Of a DNA stretch of 45,881 nucleotides, positions 22,587 through 31,248 are shown piece after piece; position 1 is the first letter of the stretch, and every line of letters begins with the position of its first letter. A program made the translations under genes and the position numbers. The stretch is from JB111 sp052093225 (GTDB lineage: Bacteria > Actinomycetota > Actinomycetes > Actinomycetales > Actinomycetaceae): the NCBI GenBank assembly GCA_052093225.1, contig JBQDDG010000028.1, positions 1 to 45,881 on the forward strand. Direction: 5' to 3'. Under the pieces are notes generated by a model. It made no database searches. It was not told the DNA's origin and saw only the letters and a list, made by a program, of their open reading frames with translations.

Positions 22587-23957
22587 ATGAACACGAACCC
22601 CGCCCCCGCCGGCGCCGCCGCGGCCTCGCCCACGGCCTCTCCTGCGGCAGCTCCCGCGGCCGGCGGTCGCAACGCCGGCTCCGCCGCCCGACGCGGCCCC
22701 GGCGCGCTCGCCCGGACGGCCGACCTCGCCCTCTCGGGCCTCGCCGACCTCGTCTTCTCCGCGGTCGTCAGCGTCGTCGTCGTCACGGTCTCCGTGTCGT
22801 TGCTGGCGACGGGCATCGGCACGCTCCTCATCATCGTCGGCGTGCTGCTCGTGCTCGCCGCCCTCTACCTCATGCGCTGGGGCGTGGAGCTCCACCGGTG
22901 GAAGGCCCGCTCCCTGTACGGGGTCTCGGCCGCCCACGGCTGGCGCAGCCCGCCCCCGCACGCGCGCCGACCGGGCCTCGGCGGCTTCGTCGCCCGCCGG
23001 TGGGACGAGCTCAAGGACGGCGAGCTGTGGCGGGGCGTCGGGCGCATGGCCGCGGGCGCGATCCTCGGCGTCGTCCTCCTGTCCTTCGTCGGGTGGGCCG
23101 CGCAGCGGGTGGGTATCCTCGTCGCCGCCCTCGCCCGCGGCTACACCGGGGTCCCCTTCGGCCCGTGGGTGCTCGAGCCCTGGGCGGTCGCCCTCGCCAC
23201 CCTTGTCGCCGTCGTCCTCGCCGCCCTCACCTGCCTCCTCTACGCCCACCTGTCCCGGGCGATCGACGCCGAGCTGCTCGGCGCCGTCACCCGCGCCCAG
23301 TACAACGAGCGCATCCACCACCTCGAGGGCGCGCGCCACGGCGCCGTCTCCGCCGCCGACGACCAGCGCCAGCGCATCGAGCGCGACCTGCACGACGGCG
23401 TCCAGCCCCAGCTCGTCAACGTCGCCATGACCCTCGACATGGCCCGCCGCGCCTTCGCCACCAACCCCGAGGAGGCCTCCTCCCTGCTCGACGAGGCCCA
23501 CGCCTCCTCGAAGGAAGCCATCACCTCCCTGCGCCAGACCGTGCGCGGCATCCACCCCGCCGTCCTCACCGACCGCGGACTCGACGCCGCCCTGTCGGCC
23601 CTCGCGGCGCGGACCACCGTGCCCGTCGACCTGGCCGTGGAGCTCGAGGAGCGCGCCGGGCCGGAGGCGGAGGCGACGGTGTACTTCGTGGTCGCGGAGG
23701 CGCTGAACAACGTCACCAAGCACTCCTACGCCTCCTCGGCGCGCGTGACCGTGCGCCGGACCGGCGAGGAGGGGGAGAACCTCCAGGTCGTCGTCTCCGA
23801 CGACGGCGCCGGCGGCGCCACCCTCGAGGCCGGCGAGAGCCACACCGGGCTGCGCGGCATGCGCGACCGGCTCACCGCCGTCGGGGGCACGCTGACGATC
23901 ACCAGCCCCCACGGCGGCCCGACGACGATCGTGGGTGAGCTCCCGTGCGCATCGTGA
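22587..23957 (+). CDS. Sensor histidine kinase (HisKA_3 type)
   Basis: A 456-residue membrane kinase. After an alanine/proline-rich N-terminus come paired membrane segments at about 45-100, then about 152-183 and 198-222, in the style of actinobacterial putative-sensor domains. The dimerisation and phosphoacceptor region is RIERDLHDGVQPQLVNVAM with H269 as the predicted phosphorylated histidine, and the ATP-binding domain has EALNNVTKHSYASSA, SDDGAGG and GLRGMRDRL. With almost no extracytoplasmic loop it probably senses membrane state. The ATG at 22587 follows an A/T-containing leader. The stop overlaps the regulator start by 13 bp, so the two form an operon with the next two genes. Confidence 0.9.
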   Translation: MNTNPAPAGAAAASPTASPAAAPAAGGRNAGSAARRGPGALARTADLALSGLADLVFSAVVSVVVVTVSVSLLATGIGTLLIIVGVLLVLAALYLMRWGVELHRWKARSLYGVSAAHGWRSPPPHARRPGLGGFVARRWDELKDGELWRGVGRMAAGAILGVVLLSFVGWAAQRVGILVAALARGYTGVPFGPWVLEPWAVALATLVAVVLAALTCLLYAHLSRAIDAELLGAVTRAQYNERIHHLEGARHGAVSAADDQRQRIERDLHDGVQPQLVNVAMTLDMARRAFATNPEEASSLLDEAHASSKEAITSLRQTVRGIHPAVLTDRGLDAALSALAARTTVPVDLAVELEERAGPEAEATVYFVVAEALNNVTKHSYASSARVTVRRTGEEGENLQVVVSDDGAGGATLEAGESHTGLRGMRDRLTAVGGTLTITSPHGGPTTIVGELPCAS

Positions 23958-24586
23958 TCTGCGAGGACTCGGTCCTCCTGCGCGCCGGCCTCGAACGGCT
24001 GCTCGTCTCCGCGGGCCACGAGGTCATCGCCTCGCTGCCGGACACGGACGGCCTGCTCGACGCCGTCGTCCCGGGCATCGACCTCGCGCTCCTCGACGTC
24101 CGCATGCCGCCGACGTTCACCGACGAGGGGGTCCGGGCCGCCCTCGACGTGCGCAGCCGGCACCCGCACGTCGGGATCCTCCTGCTGTCGCAGTACGTCG
24201 AGCACGCCTACGCCGCCGACCTCGTCGCGCAGCACCCCCACGGGCTGGGCTACCTGCTCAAGGACCGGGTGGCCGACGTCGCCGACTTCCTCGAGGACGT
24301 CGACCGGATCGCCGCCGGGGGCACCGTCCTCGACCCCGAGGTCGTCTCCCAGATCCTCGTCCGCACCCGGAGGAGCCAGCCCTTGTCCGATCTCACACCC
24401 CGCGAGAAGCAGGTGCTCGCGCTCATGGCCGAGGGGCGCTCCAACGGCGCGATCGCCGCCGCCCTCAAGGTCTCGGCCGGATCGGTGGAGAAGCACGTCT
24501 CCGCGATCCTCCTCAAGCTCGACATCCCCAACACCCCCGACGAGAACCGCCGAGTGCTGGCGGTCCTGCGCTACCTGGAGACCTGA
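23945..24586 (+). CDS. NarL/FixJ-type response regulator
   Basis: A 213-residue two-component regulator. The receiver domain (1-120) has the acidic pair in VICEDS, D51 in LALLDVRMP as phosphorylation site, a serine in LLLSQY and K in YLLKDRV. The LuxR-type DNA-binding domain lies at about 148-205 (LTPREKQVLALMAEGRSNGA and AALKVSAGSVEKHVSAILLK). It starts at GTG 23945 inside the end of the kinase gene, which couples their translation. Likely targets are its own operon, through the palindrome at 22513, and perhaps the divergent hydrolase. Confidence 0.92.
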   Translation: MRIVICEDSVLLRAGLERLLVSAGHEVIASLPDTDGLLDAVVPGIDLALLDVRMPPTFTDEGVRAALDVRSRHPHVGILLLSQYVEHAYAADLVAQHPHGLGYLLKDRVADVADFLEDVDRIAAGGTVLDPEVVSQILVRTRRSQPLSDLTPREKQVLALMAEGRSNGAIAAALKVSAGSVEKHVSAILLKLDIPNTPDENRRVLAVLRYLET

Positions 24587-25452
24587 TGACCACCGACGAC
24601 ACCGCCCGCACCAGCCCCGCCGGCGAGCTGCCCAGGCGCGGCGCCGGCTCGAACCCGGGACGCACGATCCTCGTGACCGCCTCCGGGCTGCTCCTCGCCG
24701 TCGCCGTCGTCCAGCCCGCCTTCGCCTACGTGCAGGGCAGCGCCGACGGCCAGCCGATCGACCGGGACGGCACCACGGACGCCACGACCTTCGAGATCGA
24801 CGCCGACCGCGCGGACATCGACGTCGTCGCCGCCGACGGTGACGTCGTCGAGTGGTCGGTGGACGGCGGCCGGGCCACGACGAACGCCGAGGTCACCGAG
24901 AACGGTGACACCGCCACGCTCGAGCTCGGCGACGCCCGCGGCACCTGGGGGAACATCGGCCCGAGCTTCCACCTCGACTGGCTCGGACGGAGCGGCACGG
25001 GGACGGCACAGATCACCGTCGCGGTCCCGGAGGGCACGAACGTCGTCGTCGACTCCGACTTCGGCAACCTCGACGTCCAGGAGGCCGCCCTCGGCGACCT
25101 CACGGTGGTCTCGAGCTTCAGCAACATCCGTGCCACCGGCACCGCGGAGAACCTCGATCTCCGGCTCGACTACGGCGACGCGAACGCCAGCGGCCTCGCC
25201 GTGACCGGTGGGATCAGCATCCGCACCGACTTCGGCGACGTCGACCTCCGCTCCCCGGAGGTGCCGGGCGCCGTCGACGTCGAGACCTCGTTCGGCGACG
25301 TCACCGTCGCACTCCCGCCCGGGCCGTACGCCGTCAGCCACACCTCCGACCTGGGCGACGTGACCAACGGGCTGACCATCGAGGCCGGTGGCGACCAGGT
25401 TCCCGTCCGGCTGCACACGAGCTTCGGGGCCGTCGTCACCGAGACGTACTGA
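24586..25452 (+). CDS. DUF4097-like beta-helix envelope protein
   Basis: A 288-residue protein whose start overlaps the regulator stop by one base (TGATG). A positively charged N-terminus and a hydrophobic stretch at about 28-46 (ILVTASGLLLAVAVVQPAFA) look like a signal peptide or membrane anchor. The rest is built of repeated short beta strands with the recurring pattern TDFGDVDL, TSFGDVTV, SDLGDVTN and TSFGAVVT, as in DUF4097/adhesin-like right-handed beta-helix proteins. Such proteins often accompany envelope-stress two-component systems, and it is the third gene of this operon. Role unknown; it may act as accessory sensor or effector at the cell surface. Confidence 0.8.
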   Translation: MTTDDTARTSPAGELPRRGAGSNPGRTILVTASGLLLAVAVVQPAFAYVQGSADGQPIDRDGTTDATTFEIDADRADIDVVAADGDVVEWSVDGGRATTNAEVTENGDTATLELGDARGTWGNIGPSFHLDWLGRSGTGTAQITVAVPEGTNVVVDSDFGNLDVQEAALGDLTVVSSFSNIRATGTAENLDLRLDYGDANASGLAVTGGISIRTDFGDVDLRSPEVPGAVDVETSFGDVTVALPPGPYAVSHTSDLGDVTNGLTIEAGGDQVPVRLHTSFGAVVTETY

Positions 25453-25580
25453 GCCGGACCGGGACGTGCCGGGCAGAGAACGCGGCCCGACGTCATGTTC
25501 CTGACACACGGGACGTGGCAGTGTGCTCCCCCACGGCGCTGGAACAGACCGGTGCACCGACAGGCGTGGGGGAGCAGGCG

Positions 25581-27023
25581 ATGGACGAGATCGCGGACGT
25601 GCTCGGGGAGATCAGCAGCTTCGTGTGGGGGCCGTGGCTCCTCATCCCGCTGCTCGGCCTCACCGGCGTCATCCTCACCTTTCGGCTCCGGGGCATCCAG
25701 TTCCGTACCCTCGGCGCGGCGCTCCGTCTCGGCATCGGCCGGCGCAAGGACGCCGGCGCCGACGAGGGCGAGCTCTCCCAGTTCCAGGCCCTCACGACGG
25801 CGCTCGCCGCCACGGTCGGCACGGGCAACATCGTCGGGGTCGCGACGGCGATCGGCATCGGCGGACCCGGCGCCCTGTTCTGGATGTGGGTGACAGGCCT
25901 GTTCGGTATGGCGTCGAAGTACACGGAGGCGTTCCTCGGCGTCCGCTTCCGTACCACCGACGCGGCGGGCGAGAAGTCCGGCGGGCCGCAGTACTACCTC
26001 GAGCGTGGCATCCGGGGGCCGTTCGGGAAGTTCCTCGCGATGTTCTTCGCGATCGCGGCCGCCATCGCCGCGTTCGGTATCGGCAACATGACGCAGGGCA
26101 ACTCGATCGCCGGCAACATCGAGGGCTCGTTCGGCGTCGACCCGTGGATCACCGGTCTGGTGGCGACCGCCGCGGCGTTCGCGGTGCTCGTCGGGGGCAT
26201 CCGGTCGATCGGGCGCGTGACCGCGGGGTTCGTGCCGATCATGATCGTCTTCTACGTCGTGGGTGCCCTGTACATCCTCGCGACCAACGCCGCGGACCTG
26301 CCCGCCGCGATCGGATCGGTCTTCACCGAGGCCTTCACCGGCACGGCCGCCACCGGCGGGTTCGTCGGATCGACGATCATGATCGCGATCCAGATGGGTG
26401 TCGCCCGCGGCATCTTCTCCAACGAGTCGGGCATGGGCTCCGCCGCGATCGCCGCTGCGGCCGCGAGGACCACCCACCCGGTGCGCCAGGGACTCGTCTC
26501 CATGACGCAGACGTTCATCGACACGATGATCGTCGTGAGCTGCACCGGGCTCGTCATCGTCACCACGGGCGTGTGGGACGTCGGCGAGGAGGGGGCCGCG
26601 ACGATGACGGGCAGCGCCTTCAGCACCGGGCTGCCCGGGGACTGGGGCCACTATGTCGTCACCATCGCGCTGGCGATGTTCGCGTTCTCCACCGTGCTGG
26701 GCTGGGCCTACTACGGCGAGCGCTGCATGGAGCGGCTCTTCGGGCGCCGACTCGTCATGCCCTACCGGATCGTCTTCTCGCTCGTCGTGTACGTCGGCTG
26801 CACCGTGCCGATCGCGGCGGTGTGGAACTTCGCCGACGTCGCCAACGGGCTCATGGCCATCCCCAACCTCGTCGGGCTGCTCATCCTCTCCGGACTGGTC
26901 GCCCGGGAGACGCGGCACTACCTCAGGCACGACCCGAAGCTCGAGGCCACCAAGGAGGAGGTCGACGCGTTCATGGCCGGGCACGACGGCGCGATCGACA
27001 CCTACGAGACGACCGGCAGGTAG
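25581..27023 (+). CDS. Alanine/glycine:cation symporter (AGCS family)
   Basis: A 480-residue inner-membrane transporter of the AGCS/DagA-AlsT family that imports alanine or glycine with Na+ (or H+). About ten to eleven hydrophobic segments are visible. Family signatures are LAATVGTGNIVGVATAIGIG, GPGALFWMWVTGLFGMASKY, GGPQYYLERG, SNESGMGSAAIAAAAA and GWAYYGERCMERLFG. The ATG at 25581 is taken because GGGGGAGCAGGCG precedes it; a GTG at 25515 would add 22 unrelated residues. It is convergent with dps, and the 174-bp A/T-free tract lies between their stop codons. Confidence 0.9.
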   Translation: MDEIADVLGEISSFVWGPWLLIPLLGLTGVILTFRLRGIQFRTLGAALRLGIGRRKDAGADEGELSQFQALTTALAATVGTGNIVGVATAIGIGGPGALFWMWVTGLFGMASKYTEAFLGVRFRTTDAAGEKSGGPQYYLERGIRGPFGKFLAMFFAIAAAIAAFGIGNMTQGNSIAGNIEGSFGVDPWITGLVATAAAFAVLVGGIRSIGRVTAGFVPIMIVFYVVGALYILATNAADLPAAIGSVFTEAFTGTAATGGFVGSTIMIAIQMGVARGIFSNESGMGSAAIAAAAARTTHPVRQGLVSMTQTFIDTMIVVSCTGLVIVTTGVWDVGEEGAATMTGSAFSTGLPGDWGHYVVTIALAMFAFSTVLGWAYYGERCMERLFGRRLVMPYRIVFSLVVYVGCTVPIAAVWNFADVANGLMAIPNLVGLLILSGLVARETRHYLRHDPKLEATKEEVDAFMAGHDGAIDTYETTGR

Positions 27024-27059
27024 CGGGGCGGTCGCCGACGAGATCGTCGACCAGGACGT

Positions 27060-27233
27060 GGGGGGGGGCCGGGCCGCCCCGGCGGGGGGGCCGGCGGGCC
27101 GGGCCGGGGCGCCCCCCCCCCCCCCCCGCCCCGGCCGCGGGGGGGGGGGGGGGGCCCCCCCCCCCCCCCCCCCCCCCGCGGCCCCCCCCCCCCCCCCCCC
27201 GGCCCCGCGCCCCCCCCCCCCCCCCCGCCCGGG
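27060..27233. repeat. 174-bp tract of G and C only
   Basis: No A or T occurs from 27060 to 27233. It contains C runs at 27112-27127 (16), 27155-27177 (23), 27182-27200 (19) and 27210-27226 (17) and a G run at 27139-27154 (16). The G run is directly followed by the 23-C run, so a long G-C hairpin could form. It lies between the convergent symporter and dps genes, where a two-way terminator is expected. Homopolymers of this length are also a common site of base-calling or assembly error. Confidence 0.9.
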
Positions 27234-27272
27234 TCGGCCGCGCCGACCCGCCGGGGTGGTGGTGCCGCGCGG

Positions 27273-27782
27273 TCAGGCGCCGGCCGGGCCGCTCACGTTC
27301 TCGAGGTGGGCGCGCATGAACCACTGGAACTTCTCCAGCTCCGCCGTCTGGCCGATGTAGATGTCCTCGGTGATCGGGTCGATCTCGCCGGAGTTCGCGA
27401 TGGCCTTGCGGTGGTCCTCGATGACGCCGGTGTAGACCTCGACGAGCGCGGCGAGGTGCGCCTGCGTGCTCGCCTTGCCGACGCTGTAGTCCTCCCACGT
27501 GCGGTCCTTGACCAGCGCGCCGGGCGTCCCGATCGGCTCGGCACCGAGGGTGGCGATGCGCTCGGCAAGCTCGTCGGCGTAGCCGCGGACGAGATCGATC
27601 TGCGGGTCGAGCATCTCGTGCACCGCGATGAAGTTCGGGCCCGTCACGTTCCAGTGCGCGTGCTTGAGCGTGAGGTGGAGGTCGTTGAGCGCGTGCAGCC
27701 GGTGCTGCAGGTCGTCGGCCACCGAGCGCCCCTCCGTGACGGAGAGGCCCGGGACGGTGTATCCGGAGGCGGAGTCAGTCAT
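27273..27782 (-). CDS. dps: Dps-family DNA-protecting ferritin-like protein
   Basis: A 169-residue member of the Dps family, which forms 12-subunit shells that oxidise and store iron and shield DNA from peroxide. The inter-subunit ferroxidase ligands are all present at the expected spacing: H43 (HAHWNV), H55 and D59 (HEMLDPQ), D70 and E74 (YADELAER). The ATG at 27782 has GGAAGGGTTGACC before it; upstream frame is non-coding. The 287 bases upstream (27783-28069) hold no gene and should contain its promoter. Regulation by oxidative or starvation signals is usual for the family but no operator could be identified. Confidence 0.92.
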   Translation of the reverse strand: MTDSASGYTVPGLSVTEGRSVADDLQHRLHALNDLHLTLKHAHWNVTGPNFIAVHEMLDPQIDLVRGYADELAERIATLGAEPIGTPGALVKDRTWEDYSVGKASTQAHLAALVEVYTGVIEDHRKAIANSGEIDPITEDIYIGQTAELEKFQWFMRAHLENVSGPAGA

Positions 27783-28069
27783 GGTCAACCCTTCCGCGGC
27801 GCTGGAGCCGCTGCGTCGAACCTGTTCCGCGGGTGCCGTCACCGAAGGATCGGCCGCGCGGGATGAACGCTTCCAAGGATAGGTCGAGGAGCTGACGACG
27901 GCCACCGAAACCGCGGAATTCCGCCGCCCGCGAGGTGTCTGACCGGACACGCAGGAAAGGCTGGCCTTCCCCGGGAAGCCGTGCGGGAGCCGCGCAGGGG
28001 CCGGTCGGTACGAGCCCGGGCGTGCGGAGCCGGGGCCGGCGTCGCGATCGGTACGGGGGGCCCGCCGGG

Positions 28070-28474
28070 TCAGCGCGACGCGAGGTAGGCGTTGACCCCG
28101 TCGAGGCCCGTGTGGGCGGTGAGGACGAGGTAGACACCGACGGCAAGGCCTGCGGCGCCGACGACGATCGTCCACAGCGGCGGGTGGTCGGCCGGGTCCG
28201 CGCTGCGTCGGCGAACGATGATCTGGACGAAGGCGGCCAGGAGGACGATCGCGGCGACGACGTGGAAGATGTCGAACCGGAAGAACTCGACGATCTCCCC
28301 GTTGACGGTCCGCATCCGCTGGGTGTGGAAGCTGACGAACGCGGGCAGGATCGCGAAGATCGTCGTCAACCAGGTCGGTGCCGGGATCCGGCGGTGCCAC
28401 GGGCGCCGCGCGTCGGCGCGGGTGTCAGGCGTGGTGTTCACGTCGGACTGGACGTGCGAGGGGAGCGAGGTCAC
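28070..28474 (-). CDS. Small membrane protein of unknown function
   Basis: A 134-residue protein with about three hydrophobic segments: near 35-50 (WLTTIFAILPAFVSF), 67-86 (DIFHVVAAIVLLAAFVQIIV) and 101-121 (TIVVGAAGLAVGVYLVLTA), joined by short charged loops. The N-terminal 30 residues are polar. I do not recognise a family. It ends SR just after NAYLA. It stands alone between dps and the LLM oxidoreductase, both on the same strand, with 84 bp to the oxidoreductase. Codon usage and the absence of a competing frame with better features support it as real. Confidence 0.65.
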   Translation of the reverse strand: MTSLPSHVQSDVNTTPDTRADARRPWHRRIPAPTWLTTIFAILPAFVSFHTQRMRTVNGEIVEFFRFDIFHVVAAIVLLAAFVQIIVRRRSADPADHPPLWTIVVGAAGLAVGVYLVLTAHTGLDGVNAYLASR

Positions 28475-28558
28475 GGCCTCATCCTGTCCCCCGGCGACGG
28501 TGCCCCGTACTCTTCCGGTGGGGGAGCGCTGACCGGGGAGAACTGCCCCCGCGGCGGG

Positions 28559-29617
28559 TCAGGCCTCCTTGGCGAGCAGCCGCTCCACGCGCGGCCGCAC
28601 CTCGGTGGCCATGAGCGTGATCGACTCGTGGACGTGCTCGCTCGGTACGCCGCCGAGGTCCATCTGGAGGAAGTGGCGCTCCTGGCCGAGGTGGCGCCAG
28701 CTGTCGACGATGCGCTCGGCGACGTCGTCGGGGTCGCCGACGATGTAGGCCCCCTCGCCGTGCGCCTGCGCGAGGTAGGCGCGCTGGTCGGGCTCGGCCC
28801 AGCCGCGCAGCTTCCCCATGTCGAGGTTGAGTGCGTACCAGCCGGGGTAGTAGCGCTCGAGCGCCTCCTGCCTGGTCGGGGCGACGAGCCCGAACGAGGC
28901 CACCGAGACCCGTGCCGCCTGCCCGTGCCCGGCCTGGGCCGCTGCACGCCGGTAGAGCTCGGCCTGCCGGGCGAACCGGGAGAAGGTCCCGCCGATGATG
29001 CCGAAGGACAGGGGCAGACCCATCTGCCCCGTGCGCAGTGCCGAGGACGGGTTGCCGCCGGTCGCCACCCAGATCGGGAGGCTCCCGTGGACCGGCCGCG
29101 GCACGACCTCGAGGTCGTCGATCGCGGGACGCGTTCGCCCCGACCACGTGACGCGCGGGCCGCCGGCGTCGTTGAGCGCGAGCAGGAGGGAGAGCCGGTC
29201 CGCGAACAGCTCGTCGTACTCCGTCAGGTCGTGCCCGAACAGCGGGAACGTCTCCACCGACGACCCGCGTCCGGCGACGATCTCGACCCGCCCGCCGCCG
29301 CCGAAGGCGTCCGCCGTCGCGAACTGCTGGAACACCCGCACCGGGTCGTCGGTGCCGATGATGCTCGCCCCGGAGGACAGGACGATGTCCGACGTCGTGG
29401 CCGCCGCGGCGGCGAGGATCGTTCCCGGCGCGGATGCGGGCGTCTCCGCGGTGTGGTGCTCCCCGACGGCGAAGAACTCCAGGCCCACCCGGTCGGCGTG
29501 CTGGATGGTGTCGAGCAGCTTGGTCATCGCCTGGTGGGAGGGGCGCGGCGAGAGGTCGGCGTTCCGGAGCGCGTCGCCGAAGCTGTAGGCGCCGAGCTGG
29601 ATCGAGGGTGTGGGCAC
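28559..29617 (-). CDS. LLM-class flavin-dependent oxidoreductase
   Basis: A 352-residue member of the bacterial luciferase-like monooxygenase family (TIM barrel, FMN or F420 as flavin). Family features include GLEFFAVGEHHTAETPASAP, ILAAAAATTSDIVLSSGASI, EIVAGRGSSVETFPLFG and LPIWVATGGNPSSALRTGQM. The GTG at 29617 (VPTPSIQLGAYSFGD) is preferred because GAAGGACTCCC precedes it and the frame upstream is non-coding. The neighbouring upstream gene encodes an F420-reductase-like NADP protein, 53 bp away and probably co-transcribed, which could supply reduced cofactor. Substrate cannot be told from sequence. Confidence 0.87.
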   Translation of the reverse strand: MPTPSIQLGAYSFGDALRNADLSPRPSHQAMTKLLDTIQHADRVGLEFFAVGEHHTAETPASAPGTILAAAAATTSDIVLSSGASIIGTDDPVRVFQQFATADAFGGGGRVEIVAGRGSSVETFPLFGHDLTEYDELFADRLSLLLALNDAGGPRVTWSGRTRPAIDDLEVVPRPVHGSLPIWVATGGNPSSALRTGQMGLPLSFGIIGGTFSRFARQAELYRRAAAQAGHGQAARVSVASFGLVAPTRQEALERYYPGWYALNLDMGKLRGWAEPDQRAYLAQAHGEGAYIVGDPDDVAERIVDSWRHLGQERHFLQMDLGGVPSEHVHESITLMATEVRPRVERLLAKEA

Positions 29618-29670
29618 GGGAGTCCTTCGTGTCGTGAGGTGGGAGGTCGCGGGGGCTGCGGGCCCGCGGG

Positions 29671-30396
29671 TCAGCTCGCGACCGCGAAGCCTGCCTCGGC
29701 GAGGATCGCGCGGATCTCGGCGGCGTCGTGGCGGCGGCCGTCGAAGATCTCCGTGCCCTGCTGTAGGAGGGCCGCTGCGGCGAGCGGTCCGGCGTCGACG
29801 GCATCGAAGCCGAGGTGCTCGACGACGGCGGCCACCCGGGCGGAGGCGAGCGGGTCGTCCGACGCGACGGCGAGGGCGCGGCGGTCCGGGGAGCCCGCGG
29901 GGCGGGCGTCCTCCTCCAGCTCGTGGTACCCGATGTGGTTGAGCGCCCGGACGACGGTCGCGCCCACGAGGTGCTCGGCCAGCAGCTCGCTCGAGGACCG
30001 AGGGTCGTCCTCGAGCCGCGCGATCGTGCCGTCCACGGCCGGCCAGTAGTTCATGACGTCGACGACGGTGCGGCCGGCGAACATGTCCGGGTCGAGCGTG
30101 GCGGCCCGGTGCAGGGGGAGCGCGAGGACGACGAGCTCGCAGGCGGCGGCGTCGGGAAGGTCGACGGCGACGGCGCCCGGCGCGGAGACCTCGATGAGGA
30201 GCGAGTTCTCGACGGCGGGCCGGTGGGTGGCGATGCGCACCTCGTAGCCGGTATCGACGAGCGCGCGGCCGAGAGCGGTGCCGACCCGCCCCGCCCCCAC
30301 GATGCCCACGGTGGGGAGCCCGGCGGGGCGGTCCGCGGCCGCGGAGGTGCCGCCGACGTCGTCGCTGTGGTGGGGTGTCGAGCCGTCCTGCGTCAC
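29671..30396 (-). CDS. NADPH:F420 reductase-like protein
   Basis: A 241-residue NADP-binding protein. After a polar N-terminal tail the Rossmann motif VGIVGAGRVGTALGRALVD begins near residue 29, followed by ELVVLALPLHRAATL, VVDVMNYWP and VRALNHIGYHELEEDARP, which match the NADP oxidoreductase / F420-dependent family that transfers hydride between NADPH and F420. The third part (GPDRRALAVASDD-like region through EHLGFDAVDAGPL) is as expected. The GTG at 30396 is preceded by TAGGAGCTCCGC. It sits directly upstream of the LLM flavin enzyme. True F420 use is not proven; some members are NADP-dependent reductases of other substrates. Confidence 0.8.
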   Translation of the reverse strand: MTQDGSTPHHSDDVGGTSAAADRPAGLPTVGIVGAGRVGTALGRALVDTGYEVRIATHRPAVENSLLIEVSAPGAVAVDLPDAAACELVVLALPLHRAATLDPDMFAGRTVVDVMNYWPAVDGTIARLEDDPRSSSELLAEHLVGATVVRALNHIGYHELEEDARPAGSPDRRALAVASDDPLASARVAAVVEHLGFDAVDAGPLAAAALLQQGTEIFDGRRHDAAEIRAILAEAGFAVAS

Positions 30397-30526
30397 GCGG
30401 AGCTCCTAGCGCGGGCGACGGCCCGCCTCGATGCGAAGTGATCCACATGTGGCAACGCGTGCCCCGGCCATCTTGTTCCGGCCTGCCGACGCGCGGGTTC
30501 GTCGTCGGTTCGGTGGGTGTGCGCGC

Positions 30527-31135
30527 TCAGGCGTCGCGGGGGCGCAGCCGGGTGACCGTGGTGAGGAGCAGCTCCACGACGTCCTCCCGTCGGCCCTCCT
30601 CGAACCAGGCCCGCAGCACCTCGAAGACGGCCCACGTGAACGCGGCGGCGAGTGGCCGCACCTGGGTGAGCCGGTCCCCGTACCTGCCGGAGGCGAGCAT
30701 CGAGTCGGCGATCTGGTCGGACCAGCTCTGCACCTCGACGAGCGCCTTCTCGTTCAGCGACGGCTCGTTCATCGCGTACTCCCAGCGGCGCGAGGTCGCG
30801 TCGAGCTCGGCGACGAAGTGCTCGTCGAGGGTCTCGCGCAGCGCGCCCAGCGCCGCGTCGGACAGCTCCTCGGTGCGCACGAGCTCGGTGGCGAGCGCCA
30901 CCACTGCGCTGTCCCACTTGTCGTGGAGGACGAGGCCCTCCTTCGTGCGGAAGTACCGATAGATCGTCGACGGCGACACCTTGGCCGAGTCCGCCACCTC
31001 CTCCACCGTGACGGCGGCGAACCCGCGGCTGTCGAAGAGCTCGAGCGCCACGGCCTGGATGTGGTCCATGGCAGCGATCTTCTTGCGCTCCCGCAGTCCG
31101 CCGGGTCGCGCGGCGTCCGCGCTCGATCTGCTCAC
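30527..31135 (-). CDS. TetR-family regulator of the adjacent ABC exporter
   Basis: A 202-residue TetR repressor. The helix-turn-helix lies at about 22-68 (RGFAAVTVEEVADSAKVSPS then TIYRYFRTKEGLV). The GTG at 31135 (VSRSSADAARPGG) follows GGAGGGAACGGACGA and is preferred over an in-frame ATG at 31255, which would run through the divergent promoter. It faces the ABC exporter genes with 113 bases between starts, the usual arrangement in which the repressor controls both directions and is released by an exported drug or metabolite. Effector unknown. Confidence 0.88.
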   Translation of the reverse strand: MSRSSADAARPGGLRERKKIAAMDHIQAVALELFDSRGFAAVTVEEVADSAKVSPSTIYRYFRTKEGLVLHDKWDSAVVALATELVRTEELSDAALGALRETLDEHFVAELDATSRRWEYAMNEPSLNEKALVEVQSWSDQIADSMLASGRYGDRLTQVRPLAAAFTWAVFEVLRAWFEEGRREDVVELLLTTVTRLRPRDA

Positions 31136-31203
31136 TCGTCCGTTCCCTCCAGGGCCTTGCGCCGTCAGCGACCAAGTGTAAAGTGACTCGCGTGAGACAG
31201 GCA

Positions 31204-31217
31204 CTATCAAAAGATAG
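31204..31217. promoter_or_regulatory. Candidate TetR operator CTATC-AAAA-GATAG
   Basis: A perfect 5-bp inverted repeat around AAAA, flanked on both sides by GGCACT in direct orientation, sits between the divergent TetR and ABC genes. The A/T-rich centre contrasts with the surroundings and suggests a promoter overlap. TetR binding is inferred. Confidence 0.5.
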
Positions 31218-31248
31218 GCACTTCCAATATGGCGCGGGCGTCGCCGAG

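Noticed and set aside
22377..23912. Long upstream extension of the hydrolase frame on the minus strand
   Set aside because: It is antisense to the kinase gene and reads as Gly/Asp/Arg-rich noise; the family N-terminus begins at 22376.
27060..27233. Open frames through the G/C-only tract
   Set aside because: They encode only Gly, Pro, Ala and Arg runs forced by the base content and say nothing about coding.
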